A stretch of 64,000 bases of DNA, from assembly GCA_023406895.1 (NCBI GenBank), contig JAEXTV010000009.1, positions 1-64,000 on the forward strand, in the 5' to 3' direction. Position 1 is the stretch's first letter. Every line of letters starts with the position of its first letter. The translations under genes were made by a program, and so were the position numbers. Origin of the DNA: Bacillota bacterium (lineage in GTDB: Bacteria > Bacillota > Clostridia > Christensenellales > SZUA-584). Under the pieces are notes generated by a model, which had not been told where the DNA came from, did not search any database, and saw only the letters and a list, made by a program, of their open reading frames with translations. This document shows positions 26,721 through 34,151 of this stretch, in pieces.

Positions 26721-26940
26721 TTCCCCCTCTACCGAGACATCATATGTGTCGTCAGCGGGAACAGTAAACGTTTGCGAGTCGGCAATCGTGCAGAGGGTGG
26801 CACTGTTTTTGCTTCACAGAGGCTTTGAGGCTTTCGTCTTGAGTGTAGCTGAATGTCACTGCATCGCCCTCTTTGAGAGATAAACGCTGTGCCATAAACC
26901 GTTAAAGGACGCGTAGCTCGCATTGATGGAAAACACAAAA
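26679..26940 (-). pseudogene. Remnant of a gene of unknown family
   Basis: On the minus strand three frames in turn give protein-like sequence: VFSINASYASFNG, then QRLSLKEGDAVTFSYTQD, then TFTVPADDTYDVSVEGESTG ending in SLSWQID and a stop at 26679-26681. The jumps between frames imply at least two frameshifts. The last part looks like a beta-sandwich surface-protein end. It has no identifiable start, and it overlaps the end of the patatin gene. Confidence 0.45.
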
Positions 26941-27065
26941 CGTAGAAAAAGCATTGCTTTTTTTAAAATGTGTAGTAAAATAAACATGGTAGTATTGAAG
27001 AATGGCAGGGCTTTTTTTATTGCCCAAATGTTCAATAACTGTAGCATGGAAGGATGGATCATATC
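26941..27065. other. Upstream region of the symporter gene
   Basis: AT-rich stretch before the sodium symporter start; I see no convincing promoter pair or riboswitch. Confidence 0.35.
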
Positions 27066-28589
27066 ATGGTTGAGCAAATCATTATTGCCGGTCTTTATGT
27101 ATTGTTTTTACTGTTTATCGCCGGTTACTCTTTATTCTCCAAACGAAAAGCAAAAACCACTGACGACTTCTTTTTGGGCGGCCGAAAGATCGGCGCTTGG
27201 ATGTCTGCTTTTGCTTACGGCACAACGTATTTTTCGGCCGTTATATTCATGGGGTATGCCGGAAAATACGGCTGGAATTTAGGGGTGTCCGCCACATGGA
27301 TCGGCATCGCGAATGCGGTGGTCGGTACGTTTGCGGTATGGAAGCTTATGGCGAAGCCCACAAGGCGCATCACACACAAACTGGGCTCTTCCACAATGCC
27401 CGACTTTTTCTTTAAGAGATACAACTCACCCAATATGAAGATCACGGCGGCGCTGATTATTTTTGTTTTCCTCGTTCCGTATTGCGCAAGCGTATACCAG
27501 GGCCTCGGATACTTCTTCCAAAGCGTGTTCGGAGTCCCATATGAATATTGCATGATTGGGATGGCACTGCTGACGGCGATTTATCTGCTGGCCGGAGGTT
27601 ACATTGCCACGGCGCTGACCGACTTTGTCCAAGGTATTGTGATGATTGTTGGTGTGATATTGATGATCGTGATGGTGGTGGCACGTCCCGAAGTGGGCGG
27701 CCTTGGCGCGGGGCTTGCGAAGATTGCCGAGATCCCGGACATTGGGCCTGCTCTCGCTTCTCCGTTTGGCTCGCCTGAGAACGCGATTCTGTTGATCTCC
27801 CTGATACTGCTGACCAGCCTTGGCACATGGGGAATGCCTCAGATGGTGCATAAGTTTTATGCGATTAAAGACAACAAGGCCATCCATCGCGGCACGATCA
27901 TCTCCACAGTCTTCGCATTGGTGATTGGCGGCGCAGCCTATTTCACAGGCGCATTCGGACGGTTGTTCTTAGCCAAAGCGCCTGAGAATCTTGATACTGT
28001 GATGCCCCAGGTGCTCGGCGCGGCGCTGACTCCCGCAATGCTCGGGCTCATCCTCGTGCTGCTGCTCGCGGCGTCAATGTCCACACTGTCGTCGCTCGTG
28101 CTTGTGTCCTCCTCGTCCATTTCCATGGACCTTGTGAAGGGCGTATGGAAAAAAGATATGAAAGATAAAAGCGTCATGGCGCTGATGCGCGTGCTTTGCG
28201 CTGTGTTTGTGGCGATATCGCTTGTGATTGCGCTGCTGCAGCCTGCCGCCATTGTGACGCTGATGAGCTATTCGTGGGGCGCGCTTTCGGGCTGCTTCCT
28301 CGCGCCGTTCCTGCTGGGTATACGCTGGAAGGGTATGACCAAAGCGGGTGCGTGGGCCGGTGTGATCACAGGCCTTGTGGTGGTGGTGCCGCTGATGATC
28401 ATCGGCAGCGTCAGCACGGTATTGCCCAAGTGGCTGAGCCCGCCGACGATCGGTTCCATTGCGATGATACTCTCGCTGATTGTGACGCCGATTGTGAGCA
28501 AAATGACAAAGAAGTTCGATGCGGCGCATATCGAGAAGGTTTTCGGAGAATCCGAAATCACGGTCGAATCGGAAGGCATTTCGGCATAA
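27066..28589 (+). CDS. Sodium:solute symporter (SSS family)
   Basis: 507 residues with about thirteen membrane segments. DDFFLGGRKIGAWMSAFAYGTTYFSAV matches the N-terminal part of the SSF/PutP family; STLSSLVLVSSSSISMDL resembles the TM8 sodium-site region. It would use the sodium gradient to import an unknown organic solute. ATG at 27066 is preferred because GGAAGG lies 10-15 bases upstream, whereas the ATG at 27054 abuts it. A strong terminator follows. Confidence 0.9.
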   Translation: MVEQIIIAGLYVLFLLFIAGYSLFSKRKAKTTDDFFLGGRKIGAWMSAFAYGTTYFSAVIFMGYAGKYGWNLGVSATWIGIANAVVGTFAVWKLMAKPTRRITHKLGSSTMPDFFFKRYNSPNMKITAALIIFVFLVPYCASVYQGLGYFFQSVFGVPYEYCMIGMALLTAIYLLAGGYIATALTDFVQGIVMIVGVILMIVMVVARPEVGGLGAGLAKIAEIPDIGPALASPFGSPENAILLISLILLTSLGTWGMPQMVHKFYAIKDNKAIHRGTIISTVFALVIGGAAYFTGAFGRLFLAKAPENLDTVMPQVLGAALTPAMLGLILVLLLAASMSTLSSLVLVSSSSISMDLVKGVWKKDMKDKSVMALMRVLCAVFVAISLVIALLQPAAIVTLMSYSWGALSGCFLAPFLLGIRWKGMTKAGAWAGVITGLVVVVPLMIIGSVSTVLPKWLSPPTIGSIAMILSLIVTPIVSKMTKKFDAAHIEKVFGESEITVESEGISA

Positions 28590-28604
28590 CACACAACAAC
28601 GACG

Positions 28605-28640
28605 GCTCCGGGTTTCGTATGATGCCCGGAGCTTTTTATT
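28605..28640 (+). terminator. Symporter gene terminator
   Basis: Stem GCTCCGGG (28605-28612) / CCCGGAGC (28625-28632), then TTTTT. Confidence 0.88.
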
Positions 28641-29180
28641 TTGAAAAGCCACATACATGGCTAGACGAAAAGCCTTGTTCTTTATGCAAACGTTGACGAA
28701 TACCGGACGCTGTCTTTACGATTGATGTCGCAGTATCTCTGAAATCACAATACAGCAATCTCAAGAAGATGCTTTCTGCAGAGCCGATACCCGCTCGGTA
28801 ATTGGTCTTGTCATTGTTTTTCCGATAAGAAATGTCAGAGAGCATGATGCGTTCGTGTTGACGGTTTTTTTGACACCTCATCCGGTGCTTCGCACCCCCT
28901 TCTCCTCGAGGAGAAGGCTTTTTGAAGTATTGTTCATCAAATACATATTTCCAGCATGGCACCTGTTGGCGACGGCTTCCCCTGAATCTCTAAATTCGCG
29001 CTGTCATATAGACCACTTCATCAGTTGCCTGCCGATGACAGGTGGCACTCGCAGGAAACCGCAAACTCCATTTCTTGCTTCAATCGGCCTCTCTTGTGCG
29101 ATGAGAGACCATTCTTTGAGCTGCGAATCGCCTCAGGTGCATCTGCTGGTGATCCCGGTCAAGAGCGGCTTCGCCTGATG
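28641..29180. repeat. Gene-free spacer with repeat copies (copy D and fragments)
   Basis: No gene seen in about 540 bp. On the minus strand, 28869-28922 is a repeat unit: the perfect palindrome CTTCTCCTCGAGGAGAAG (28899-28916) and GGTGC-TT-CGCACC beside it. GGCACCTGTTGGCGACGG near 28958-28975 and GCCGATGACAGGTGGCAC near 29031-29048 are partial copies. Confidence 0.65.
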
Positions 29181-29215
29181 ACAAAAACACCCCCGGCAAT
29201 GGATTACCGGGGGTG
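29181..29215 (-). terminator. LCP gene terminator
   Basis: Minus-strand stem CACCCCCGG / CCGGGGGTG (29188-29196 with 29207-29215), then a T-run. Confidence 0.88.
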
Positions 29216-29247
29216 TGCGGATTTGACAGTGATGATTGTTGACTGCG

Positions 29248-30804
29248 CTATGCGGCGGGGTCGGCTTCCGTGTTTGTCGAAGAGCCCTTTCCTGCATCAG
29301 GCAGCAAGCCTGTGTCGGGCGGGATCATTGGGCTTGTCGAGGCGTCCGGCGTGGCAGACGGTGCCGGCGTGGCGGATGGTTTGGGCGGATTATTCACATG
29401 GCTCACCAGCTTATCATAAAGTGAGGCCATGTCGTCCGTGGCGGCTGTCAGGCTTCCGGTGCTTTTCACACCCTTGTTTGAATTCTTGCTTCGGGCGCTA
29501 TTGAGCTGGCCCTGCGCTGCCGAAAGTGTCCCTTTTGCATCATCAATTTGTGACTGTGCGCTGCTGGCCAGCTCGGGTGACAGCGAGGATTCATTTTTGT
29601 TTAAATAACTCTCAGCCTTTTTTATGGCGTCTTCAAGCGCGTCGGCAGCCGCGTCGTACGCCACATAGTCAATATCGTACGTCCAGTCGATATCGGCGTC
29701 AACGCCGAAAATCTTTTGGACGACTTCCTCTGTATACGTATGATCCAGCACATAGTACGTCGCGTTGTATGCACGCATATATTTCCCCTTGAGGGCATAA
29801 CGGTTCAGATCCGATTCGGGATCAAGATCGAGAGAGAAAAACACGAGCGCCGCGATCTGTTCAAAGTTCAGGTTTGTGTATATTTCCGATTTGAGCTTGT
29901 CATAGATTCCGGGTATTTTGGGCAGCGCGTTTGAGCTTTTAAGCTGGCTGAACACCGCAAGCAGCAGCCGCTGCTGCCGATCAATACGGTCGATATCGGT
30001 GCCCGAGGTGATGTCTTTGCGTTCGCGGCAGTAATTGAGCACATCCTGCCCGTTGAGCAGCTGATAGCCGGGCATCAGATGGGTGCCGTCCAAATTGATC
30101 TCGTAATCCACATCGTAGTAGATGCCGCCCAGCTCGTCCACGATGTCTTTCACGGCCTGCATCTCAACAGCAACATAATAATTGACGGGAATACCGCCCA
30201 ATGTGGTGGTGACCGTTTGCATCATGCACTCGAAGCCTCTGCCTTCGAAGCCGCCGGCAGACATCCATGCGCCGTTGATCTTCCATCTTTCTTTTGTAAA
30301 AGCAATATCGGCATAGCTGTCGCGCGGGATGGAAAGGATATCAACTTTTCCCGTTGAAAAATTGACGGAAAACAGCATCATCGTATCCGTTCTAAAATCT
30401 TCGCGCCCCTCACGTTCAGCCGTATAGTCGATCCCGGCCACGAGAATATTGACGCGGTCCTTCATAAAGTCTTTATCGGCCTGCATGGCCAGAAGTTCTT
30501 CGGGGGAGAGCGTTTCGCCGGGCGCGGTATTGCCGCCGATTCCTTCGGGAACAGGCGTCGGATTGGGGAAAGCAGCCCGGGCGTCGATCATGGTGACAAA
30601 CACAAACCGGAGCAGGATTACAACCACCGCCAGTGCCACCGCCATCGTGCTGTAGATCAGAATTTTCTTCTTTGTGACGGGCTTATGAAAAAGGCGGTCT
30701 TCAGTGTATTTTTCCTTTCCCGATCTCGGTGAAGGCTGTATCTTTCCTTTCGACTGCCCGAAGCCGTATTTTTTCTTCTTATATCTTATGTTGGGTATTT
30801 GCAT
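29248..30804 (-). CDS. LytR-CpsA-Psr (LCP) family protein
   Basis: 518 residues. A basic N-terminus is followed by one membrane segment (about residues 47-70) and an extracellular LCP domain: ILVAGIDY, RTDTMMLFSVN, LSIPRDSY and the conserved R-x-D-R in DIDRIDRQQRLL. LCP enzymes attach teichoic-acid or other undecaprenyl-linked glycopolymers to peptidoglycan. The C-terminus adds a coiled-coil-like helix (about 430-485) and a Pro/Ser/Thr tail. ATG at 30804 has GAGGA 8 bases upstream. Confidence 0.92.
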   Translation of the reverse strand: MQIPNIRYKKKKYGFGQSKGKIQPSPRSGKEKYTEDRLFHKPVTKKKILIYSTMAVALAVVVILLRFVFVTMIDARAAFPNPTPVPEGIGGNTAPGETLSPEELLAMQADKDFMKDRVNILVAGIDYTAEREGREDFRTDTMMLFSVNFSTGKVDILSIPRDSYADIAFTKERWKINGAWMSAGGFEGRGFECMMQTVTTTLGGIPVNYYVAVEMQAVKDIVDELGGIYYDVDYEINLDGTHLMPGYQLLNGQDVLNYCRERKDITSGTDIDRIDRQQRLLLAVFSQLKSSNALPKIPGIYDKLKSEIYTNLNFEQIAALVFFSLDLDPESDLNRYALKGKYMRAYNATYYVLDHTYTEEVVQKIFGVDADIDWTYDIDYVAYDAAADALEDAIKKAESYLNKNESSLSPELASSAQSQIDDAKGTLSAAQGQLNSARSKNSNKGVKSTGSLTAATDDMASLYDKLVSHVNNPPKPSATPAPSATPDASTSPMIPPDTGLLPDAGKGSSTNTEADPAA

Positions 30805-30858
30805 AAGCTGTTCCTCTGTCTTTTTCTTAAAACACAGCTGCAAAGCTGCGCAAAAAAT

Positions 30859-30867
30859 ATTATACCA
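30859..30867 (-). promoter_or_regulatory. Extended -10 promoter of the LCP gene
   Basis: Minus-strand TGGTATAAT (TGn plus TATAAT), 55 bp before the start codon; no clear -35. Confidence 0.5.
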
Positions 30868-30924
30868 CATATTGCAAATGATAGTTATATAAATTAAGTC
30901 ATTTTATGGGGGGATATCATAGAA

Positions 30925-30972
30925 AAATATAAAAATAACACCCCATTCCGTTTTTAGACGGAGATGGGGTGT
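30925..30972 (-). terminator. NlpC/P60 gene terminator
   Basis: Minus-strand stem ACACCCCAT / ATGGGGTGT (outer arms 30938-30946 and 30964-30972), followed by a T-rich run. Confidence 0.82.
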
Positions 30973-31006
30973 TTGAAGTTCCATGATTCAATCGCTTTTT
31001 GTGGGA

Positions 31007-31933
31007 TTACCCCACACGGCGGGCAAGCACAAAGTTTCTTGCCCAGTATACATTGTCGAGCGCGCTGACCATCACCTTGCCCTGACCCGACGAGGCATGC
31101 ACAAACTGGCCGCCGCCGGTATAGATGCCCATATGGCTGATGTATGAGGAGGTATCCGATTTGAAGAACACGAGATCACCCTTCTGCAGCGAGGCTGTGT
31201 TTGTGATCTTCGTCCATGAAGACACGCCGCTGTATGCAGAAGCCGAATATCTTTGCACGCTGTACCCGGCATTTGTCATGGCATAGTAGGCAAGGCCCGA
31301 GCAGTCATAAGAATTCGGCCCGTTTCCGCCCAGCACATAGGGTTTGCCCATCTGAGTCAACGCAATATCCGCGATGGCTGCGGCGGCAGGCGTCGTCTGG
31401 CTTTGTTGAGAAGCCTTCACCGCGCTGCCGGAAAACGCTTTGTTACGTGTGGCGGGGCCGGCTATGCCATCGGCGCTGAGGCCATTGGCCTTCTGGAAAG
31501 CAATCACTGCGGTGCGGGTGACGGTGCCGAAATACCCGGTACCCGTGCCGCTGAAGTAACCGAGCTCTTTGAGCTTGAGCTGCAGCGCTTTGACTGCTTC
31601 GCCGGAGCTGCCCTCTTTAAGCAAAAGGCTCTTGGCTGTGGACGAATAAAGCTTGTTTTGAGTCAAAGGCCCTGCCACGCCATCAGCAGAAAGGCTGTTG
31701 TTGCTCTGAAAGCGGATGACGGCTGTTTTTGTTACTGCACCGTAGTATCCGGTTGCATTCGGATAATCCATATATCCGAGTGCGAGCAGACGGTTTTGCA
31801 ATTGTGTGACATCGCTGCCTCTGCTGCCGAGCTTCATTGTCGGCGCGGCCGCCATAGCAGACGGTACCGCTGCAAATAGCACGGTCAGGACGCAAAGTGT
31901 CACCACGATCAGTCTTATATATCTTTTCTTCAT
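31007..31933 (-). CDS. Secreted NlpC/P60 hydrolase with two peptidoglycan-binding domains
   Basis: 308 residues. A signal peptide ends near AVPSAMAAA. Two PG_binding_1 repeats follow (GSRGSDVTQLQNRLLALGY and GSSGEAVKALQLKLKELGY, each ending in GxAGPxTxNK). The C-terminal NlpC/P60 domain has Cys in SYDCSGLAYYAM, His in ISHMGIYTGGG and a further His in FVHASSGQG. It should cleave peptide stems in the wall, in cell growth or separation. The start at 31933 gives a normal signal peptide. Confidence 0.93.
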   Translation of the reverse strand: MKKRYIRLIVVTLCVLTVLFAAVPSAMAAAPTMKLGSRGSDVTQLQNRLLALGYMDYPNATGYYGAVTKTAVIRFQSNNSLSADGVAGPLTQNKLYSSTAKSLLLKEGSSGEAVKALQLKLKELGYFSGTGTGYFGTVTRTAVIAFQKANGLSADGIAGPATRNKAFSGSAVKASQQSQTTPAAAAIADIALTQMGKPYVLGGNGPNSYDCSGLAYYAMTNAGYSVQRYSASAYSGVSSWTKITNTASLQKGDLVFFKSDTSSYISHMGIYTGGGQFVHASSGQGKVMVSALDNVYWARNFVLARRVG

Positions 31934-31975
31934 AACGTCTCTGTCTCCCTTCTGTGTTTTTGCTTTGGTGTGTTT

Positions 31976-32004
31976 ATTATAACGAACTGACATATATAGC
32001 TCAA
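31976..32004 (-). promoter_or_regulatory. NlpC/P60 gene promoter
   Basis: Minus strand: TTGAGC (31999-32004), 17-bp spacer, TATAAT (31976-31981). Confidence 0.7.
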
Positions 32005-32564
32005 AGTGCTCTAAAATAGCCTATTCGGGTTTAAACCGGGGGAACATCACTTATTACAGAAATGTTAAGTTAATGTGACGATTTGATGGTGTATACGCGC
32101 GTATACGTGATATTGGGCATAATTATTTGGGAGTGAACGAATATAATGGAAGCATATCCATATAAACCGCCTGCGTTATGACGGTATGCGTATGAAGTGA
32201 AGGTGTATATGAAAGTGCTGTCCGGAATGCGCATTGGGATTTGGGTTAACTTTATTGCCAGGCATGGAGGGAAGCTCAATATCCTTGTGCTAGAGCCTTT
32301 ATACTCATTACCAATGAAGACATAGCATTTCATTCTAAAGAAAACCATTCCCGGCTTCCTCCGAGAAGAGCTCACCGATAGGTGGCGGGGGATAGGGAGG
32401 GGTGTAACATCGGTCCCTCCTTCCGGTTTTTCAGCAACCCTTAGATGCGGGCTGTCATGGATAGGTGATCAGGTGAGTCATCTGGCTTATCGATACTCTG
32501 AAAAGGTTACGTTACAAACATGCCGCTTCGCAGTGGAGTGCATGACAAAATGAGTTTTTCAACA
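32005..32564. repeat. Gene-free spacer with palindrome and repeat (copy H)
   Basis: About 560 bp without a gene. GTATACGCGCGTATAC at 32091-32106 is a perfect 16-bp palindrome. Near 32357-32390, TTCCTCCGAGAAGAG followed by CTCACCGATAGGTGG and CGGGG matches the two-hairpin repeat layout. Confidence 0.55.
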
Positions 32565-32592
32565 AACAAAAAGAGGCCTTATTGGCCTCTTT
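32565..32592 (-). terminator. Rubrerythrin operon terminator
   Basis: AAAGAGGCC (32570-32578) / GGCCTCTTT (32584-32592), with a T-run on the minus strand. Confidence 0.85.
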
Positions 32593-32605
32593 GTTAAGTA
32601 TCAGC

Positions 32606-33142
32606 TTAATAATTCTGGGTGTAAAGCTCAAAGTATGCCTTGGCATGAGCGCAAACGGGGCAGACGGTCGGTGCTTCCTTACCTGTAAAACGGTGTCCGC
32701 AGTTCGTGCACTTCCATTCGACTTCGACATCGCGTTCAAACACCACGCCGTTTTTCACGTTTTCGGCGAGTTTGTTGTAACGCTCTTCGTGCAGCTTCTC
32801 CACGCCGGCAACGCCTTCAAACAACCGCGCGATATCCTCAAAGCCCTCTTCTCTGGCTTCCTTGGCCATACGCGGATACATATCGTCCCATTCGTAATGT
32901 TCGCCCCCCGCGGCGCTCACAAGGTTATCCATTGTGGAGCCAATGCCAGCGAACAGCTTATACCAAAGCTCGGCATGCTCCTTCTCATTGGCGGCCGTTT
33001 CGGCAAATATGTTGGAAATTTGAATATAGCCTTCCTTCTTGGCTTTTGACGAAAAGAAGGTGTATTTATTGCGCGCCATCGATTCGCCCGCAAATGCATC
33101 CATCAGGTTCTTCTCGGTTTTAGTTCCTTTTAAATTTTTCAT
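32606..33142 (-). CDS. Rubrerythrin
   Basis: 178 residues. The N-terminal ferritin-like four-helix domain carries the diiron ligands (AGESMARNKY, ANEKEHAE, GVEKLHEERY). The C-terminal rubredoxin-like site has CTNCGHRF and CPVCAHAK. It reduces hydrogen peroxide with electrons from rubredoxin and is a main peroxide defence in anaerobes. It is the last gene of a perR-desulfoferrodoxin-rubrerythrin operon, 36 bp after its neighbour. Confidence 0.96.
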   Translation of the reverse strand: MKNLKGTKTEKNLMDAFAGESMARNKYTFFSSKAKKEGYIQISNIFAETAANEKEHAELWYKLFAGIGSTMDNLVSAAGGEHYEWDDMYPRMAKEAREEGFEDIARLFEGVAGVEKLHEERYNKLAENVKNGVVFERDVEVEWKCTNCGHRFTGKEAPTVCPVCAHAKAYFELYTQNY

Positions 33143-33178
33143 CTTTGTCTCCCTCTCTTTTATTTTGTATCTTATTTC

Positions 33179-33559
33179 TTATGATTTCCAGAGCCCATGC
33201 AGATTGCAGTATTCATAGACCACCGCAATGTCTTGCGCTTTCACATCGAACGTGGCTTCGGGCGCGCCTGTCGGGTCCAGCTTCGCGCGGAGTGACTGGC
33301 CGTCCTTCTTATACACCTCGATGAAGCTGATATGATGTTCTTCCGTCATCGGATGGGCCACGCTTCCGATTTTAACAATTGTCTTTTCGCCGTCTGCCAC
33401 AATCACGGGAACATGCTTTTCAACAGCCGCTTCCTTGGTGTTGGCTTCGAGCTTAATCATCTTTTGTCCGCAGCAGACGAGCGTGGGCGCGCCTTCGTTC
33501 ACGATGCTGACCACATGGCCGCAGATTTCACAATAGTAATAGTCGCCGTAATGAGTCAT
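33179..33559 (-). CDS. Desulfoferrodoxin (superoxide reductase)
   Basis: 126 residues. The N-terminal desulforedoxin-like centre has CEIC and CC (YYCEICGHVV, then TLVCCGQK). The SOR domain has the catalytic iron ligands: His in EKHVPVI, His in VAHPMTEEHH, and Cys and His in YEYCNLHGLW. It reduces superoxide to peroxide, which rubrerythrin then removes. ATG at 33559 has GGTGG 8 bases upstream; the GTG at 33571 lacks a spaced RBS. Confidence 0.95.
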   Translation of the reverse strand: MTHYGDYYYCEICGHVVSIVNEGAPTLVCCGQKMIKLEANTKEAAVEKHVPVIVADGEKTIVKIGSVAHPMTEEHHISFIEVYKKDGQSLRAKLDPTGAPEATFDVKAQDIAVVYEYCNLHGLWKS

Positions 33560-33580
33560 TTTTAATACCACCCTTTCAAT

Positions 33581-33599
33581 TTAATTATATGATTATTAA
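33581..33599. promoter_or_regulatory. AT-rich palindrome between perR and desulfoferrodoxin
   Basis: TTAATTAT-ATG-ATTATTAA, 7 of 8 arm positions complementary. It overlaps the perR stop codon and could be a second PerR/Fur-like site. Confidence 0.35.
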
Positions 33600-33991
33600 T
33601 TGTCGCATTGGTCGCAAACGCCATAAAACGTGATATGGCAGCCTTCGAGCTTATGGCCGCCCGCATCGACGGCATTGAGGGCGGAATCTTCGAGCGTCTT
33701 CGCATTGAGGTCGTACACTTTGCCGCACTGACGACAGTAAAAATGAGAATGCAGAGCCACATTGCCGTCGTAACGGTCGAATGTGCCGCCGCATGACAGA
33801 CGCTGTATGAGACCCTGATTTTCAAGTATGCTCAGGTTGCGGTAGACAGTGCTCAAGCTGAGGTTCGGGAAGGTCGGCTTCATTTTTTCAAACAGCCAAA
33901 ACGCATTCGGATGAGAATCGACAGACCGGAGGACATCGAGCATATATTTTCTTTGCTTGGTATTGCGCACGGTTTTGTTGTCAATAACCAT
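33596..33991 (-). CDS. perR: Fur family regulator, PerR-like
   Basis: 131 residues. Winged helix: NAFWLFEKMKPTFPNLSLSTVYRNL. The regulatory metal site reads FDRYDG, HSHFYC and VYDL; the Asp at the last position, where Fur has Glu, favours PerR. Structural zinc is bound by CRQCG and CDQC. PerR senses peroxide by metal-catalysed oxidation of a His. ATG at 33991 has GGTGG 5 bases upstream. It is the first gene of the operon with desulfoferrodoxin and rubrerythrin, which it probably represses. Confidence 0.9.
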   Translation of the reverse strand: MVIDNKTVRNTKQRKYMLDVLRSVDSHPNAFWLFEKMKPTFPNLSLSTVYRNLSILENQGLIQRLSCGGTFDRYDGNVALHSHFYCRQCGKVYDLNAKTLEDSALNAVDAGGHKLEGCHITFYGVCDQCDN

Positions 33992-34007
33992 GGGAACCAC
34001 CTTCTTA

Positions 34008-34054
34008 TTAAGAATCGTTATTAATAAATTAGCACTGATTGATTGACTTGTCAA
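34008..34054 (-). promoter_or_regulatory. perR operon promoter with Fur/PerR-like box
   Basis: Minus strand: TTGACA (34049-34054), 17-bp spacer, TAATTT (34026-34031). Directly downstream, 34008-34024 is a 17-bp imperfect inverted repeat, TTAAGAATCGTTATTAA. Its 7-1-7 core (34009-34023) has 5 of 7 complementary pairs. Placement at the start of transcription fits autorepression. Confidence 0.65.
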
Positions 34055-34151
34055 GCACAAAAAAGAAATATTTTCATAGAAATAAATCATGGTCTTCCTA
34101 TTACAGAACAATAATGGTATGTTTATGGTATTAACCAAAGGAGCCGTGCTT

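Noticed and set aside
28196..28696. Long alternate-frame readings over the sodium symporter
   Set aside because: They are shadows of a well-supported gene and lack family features.
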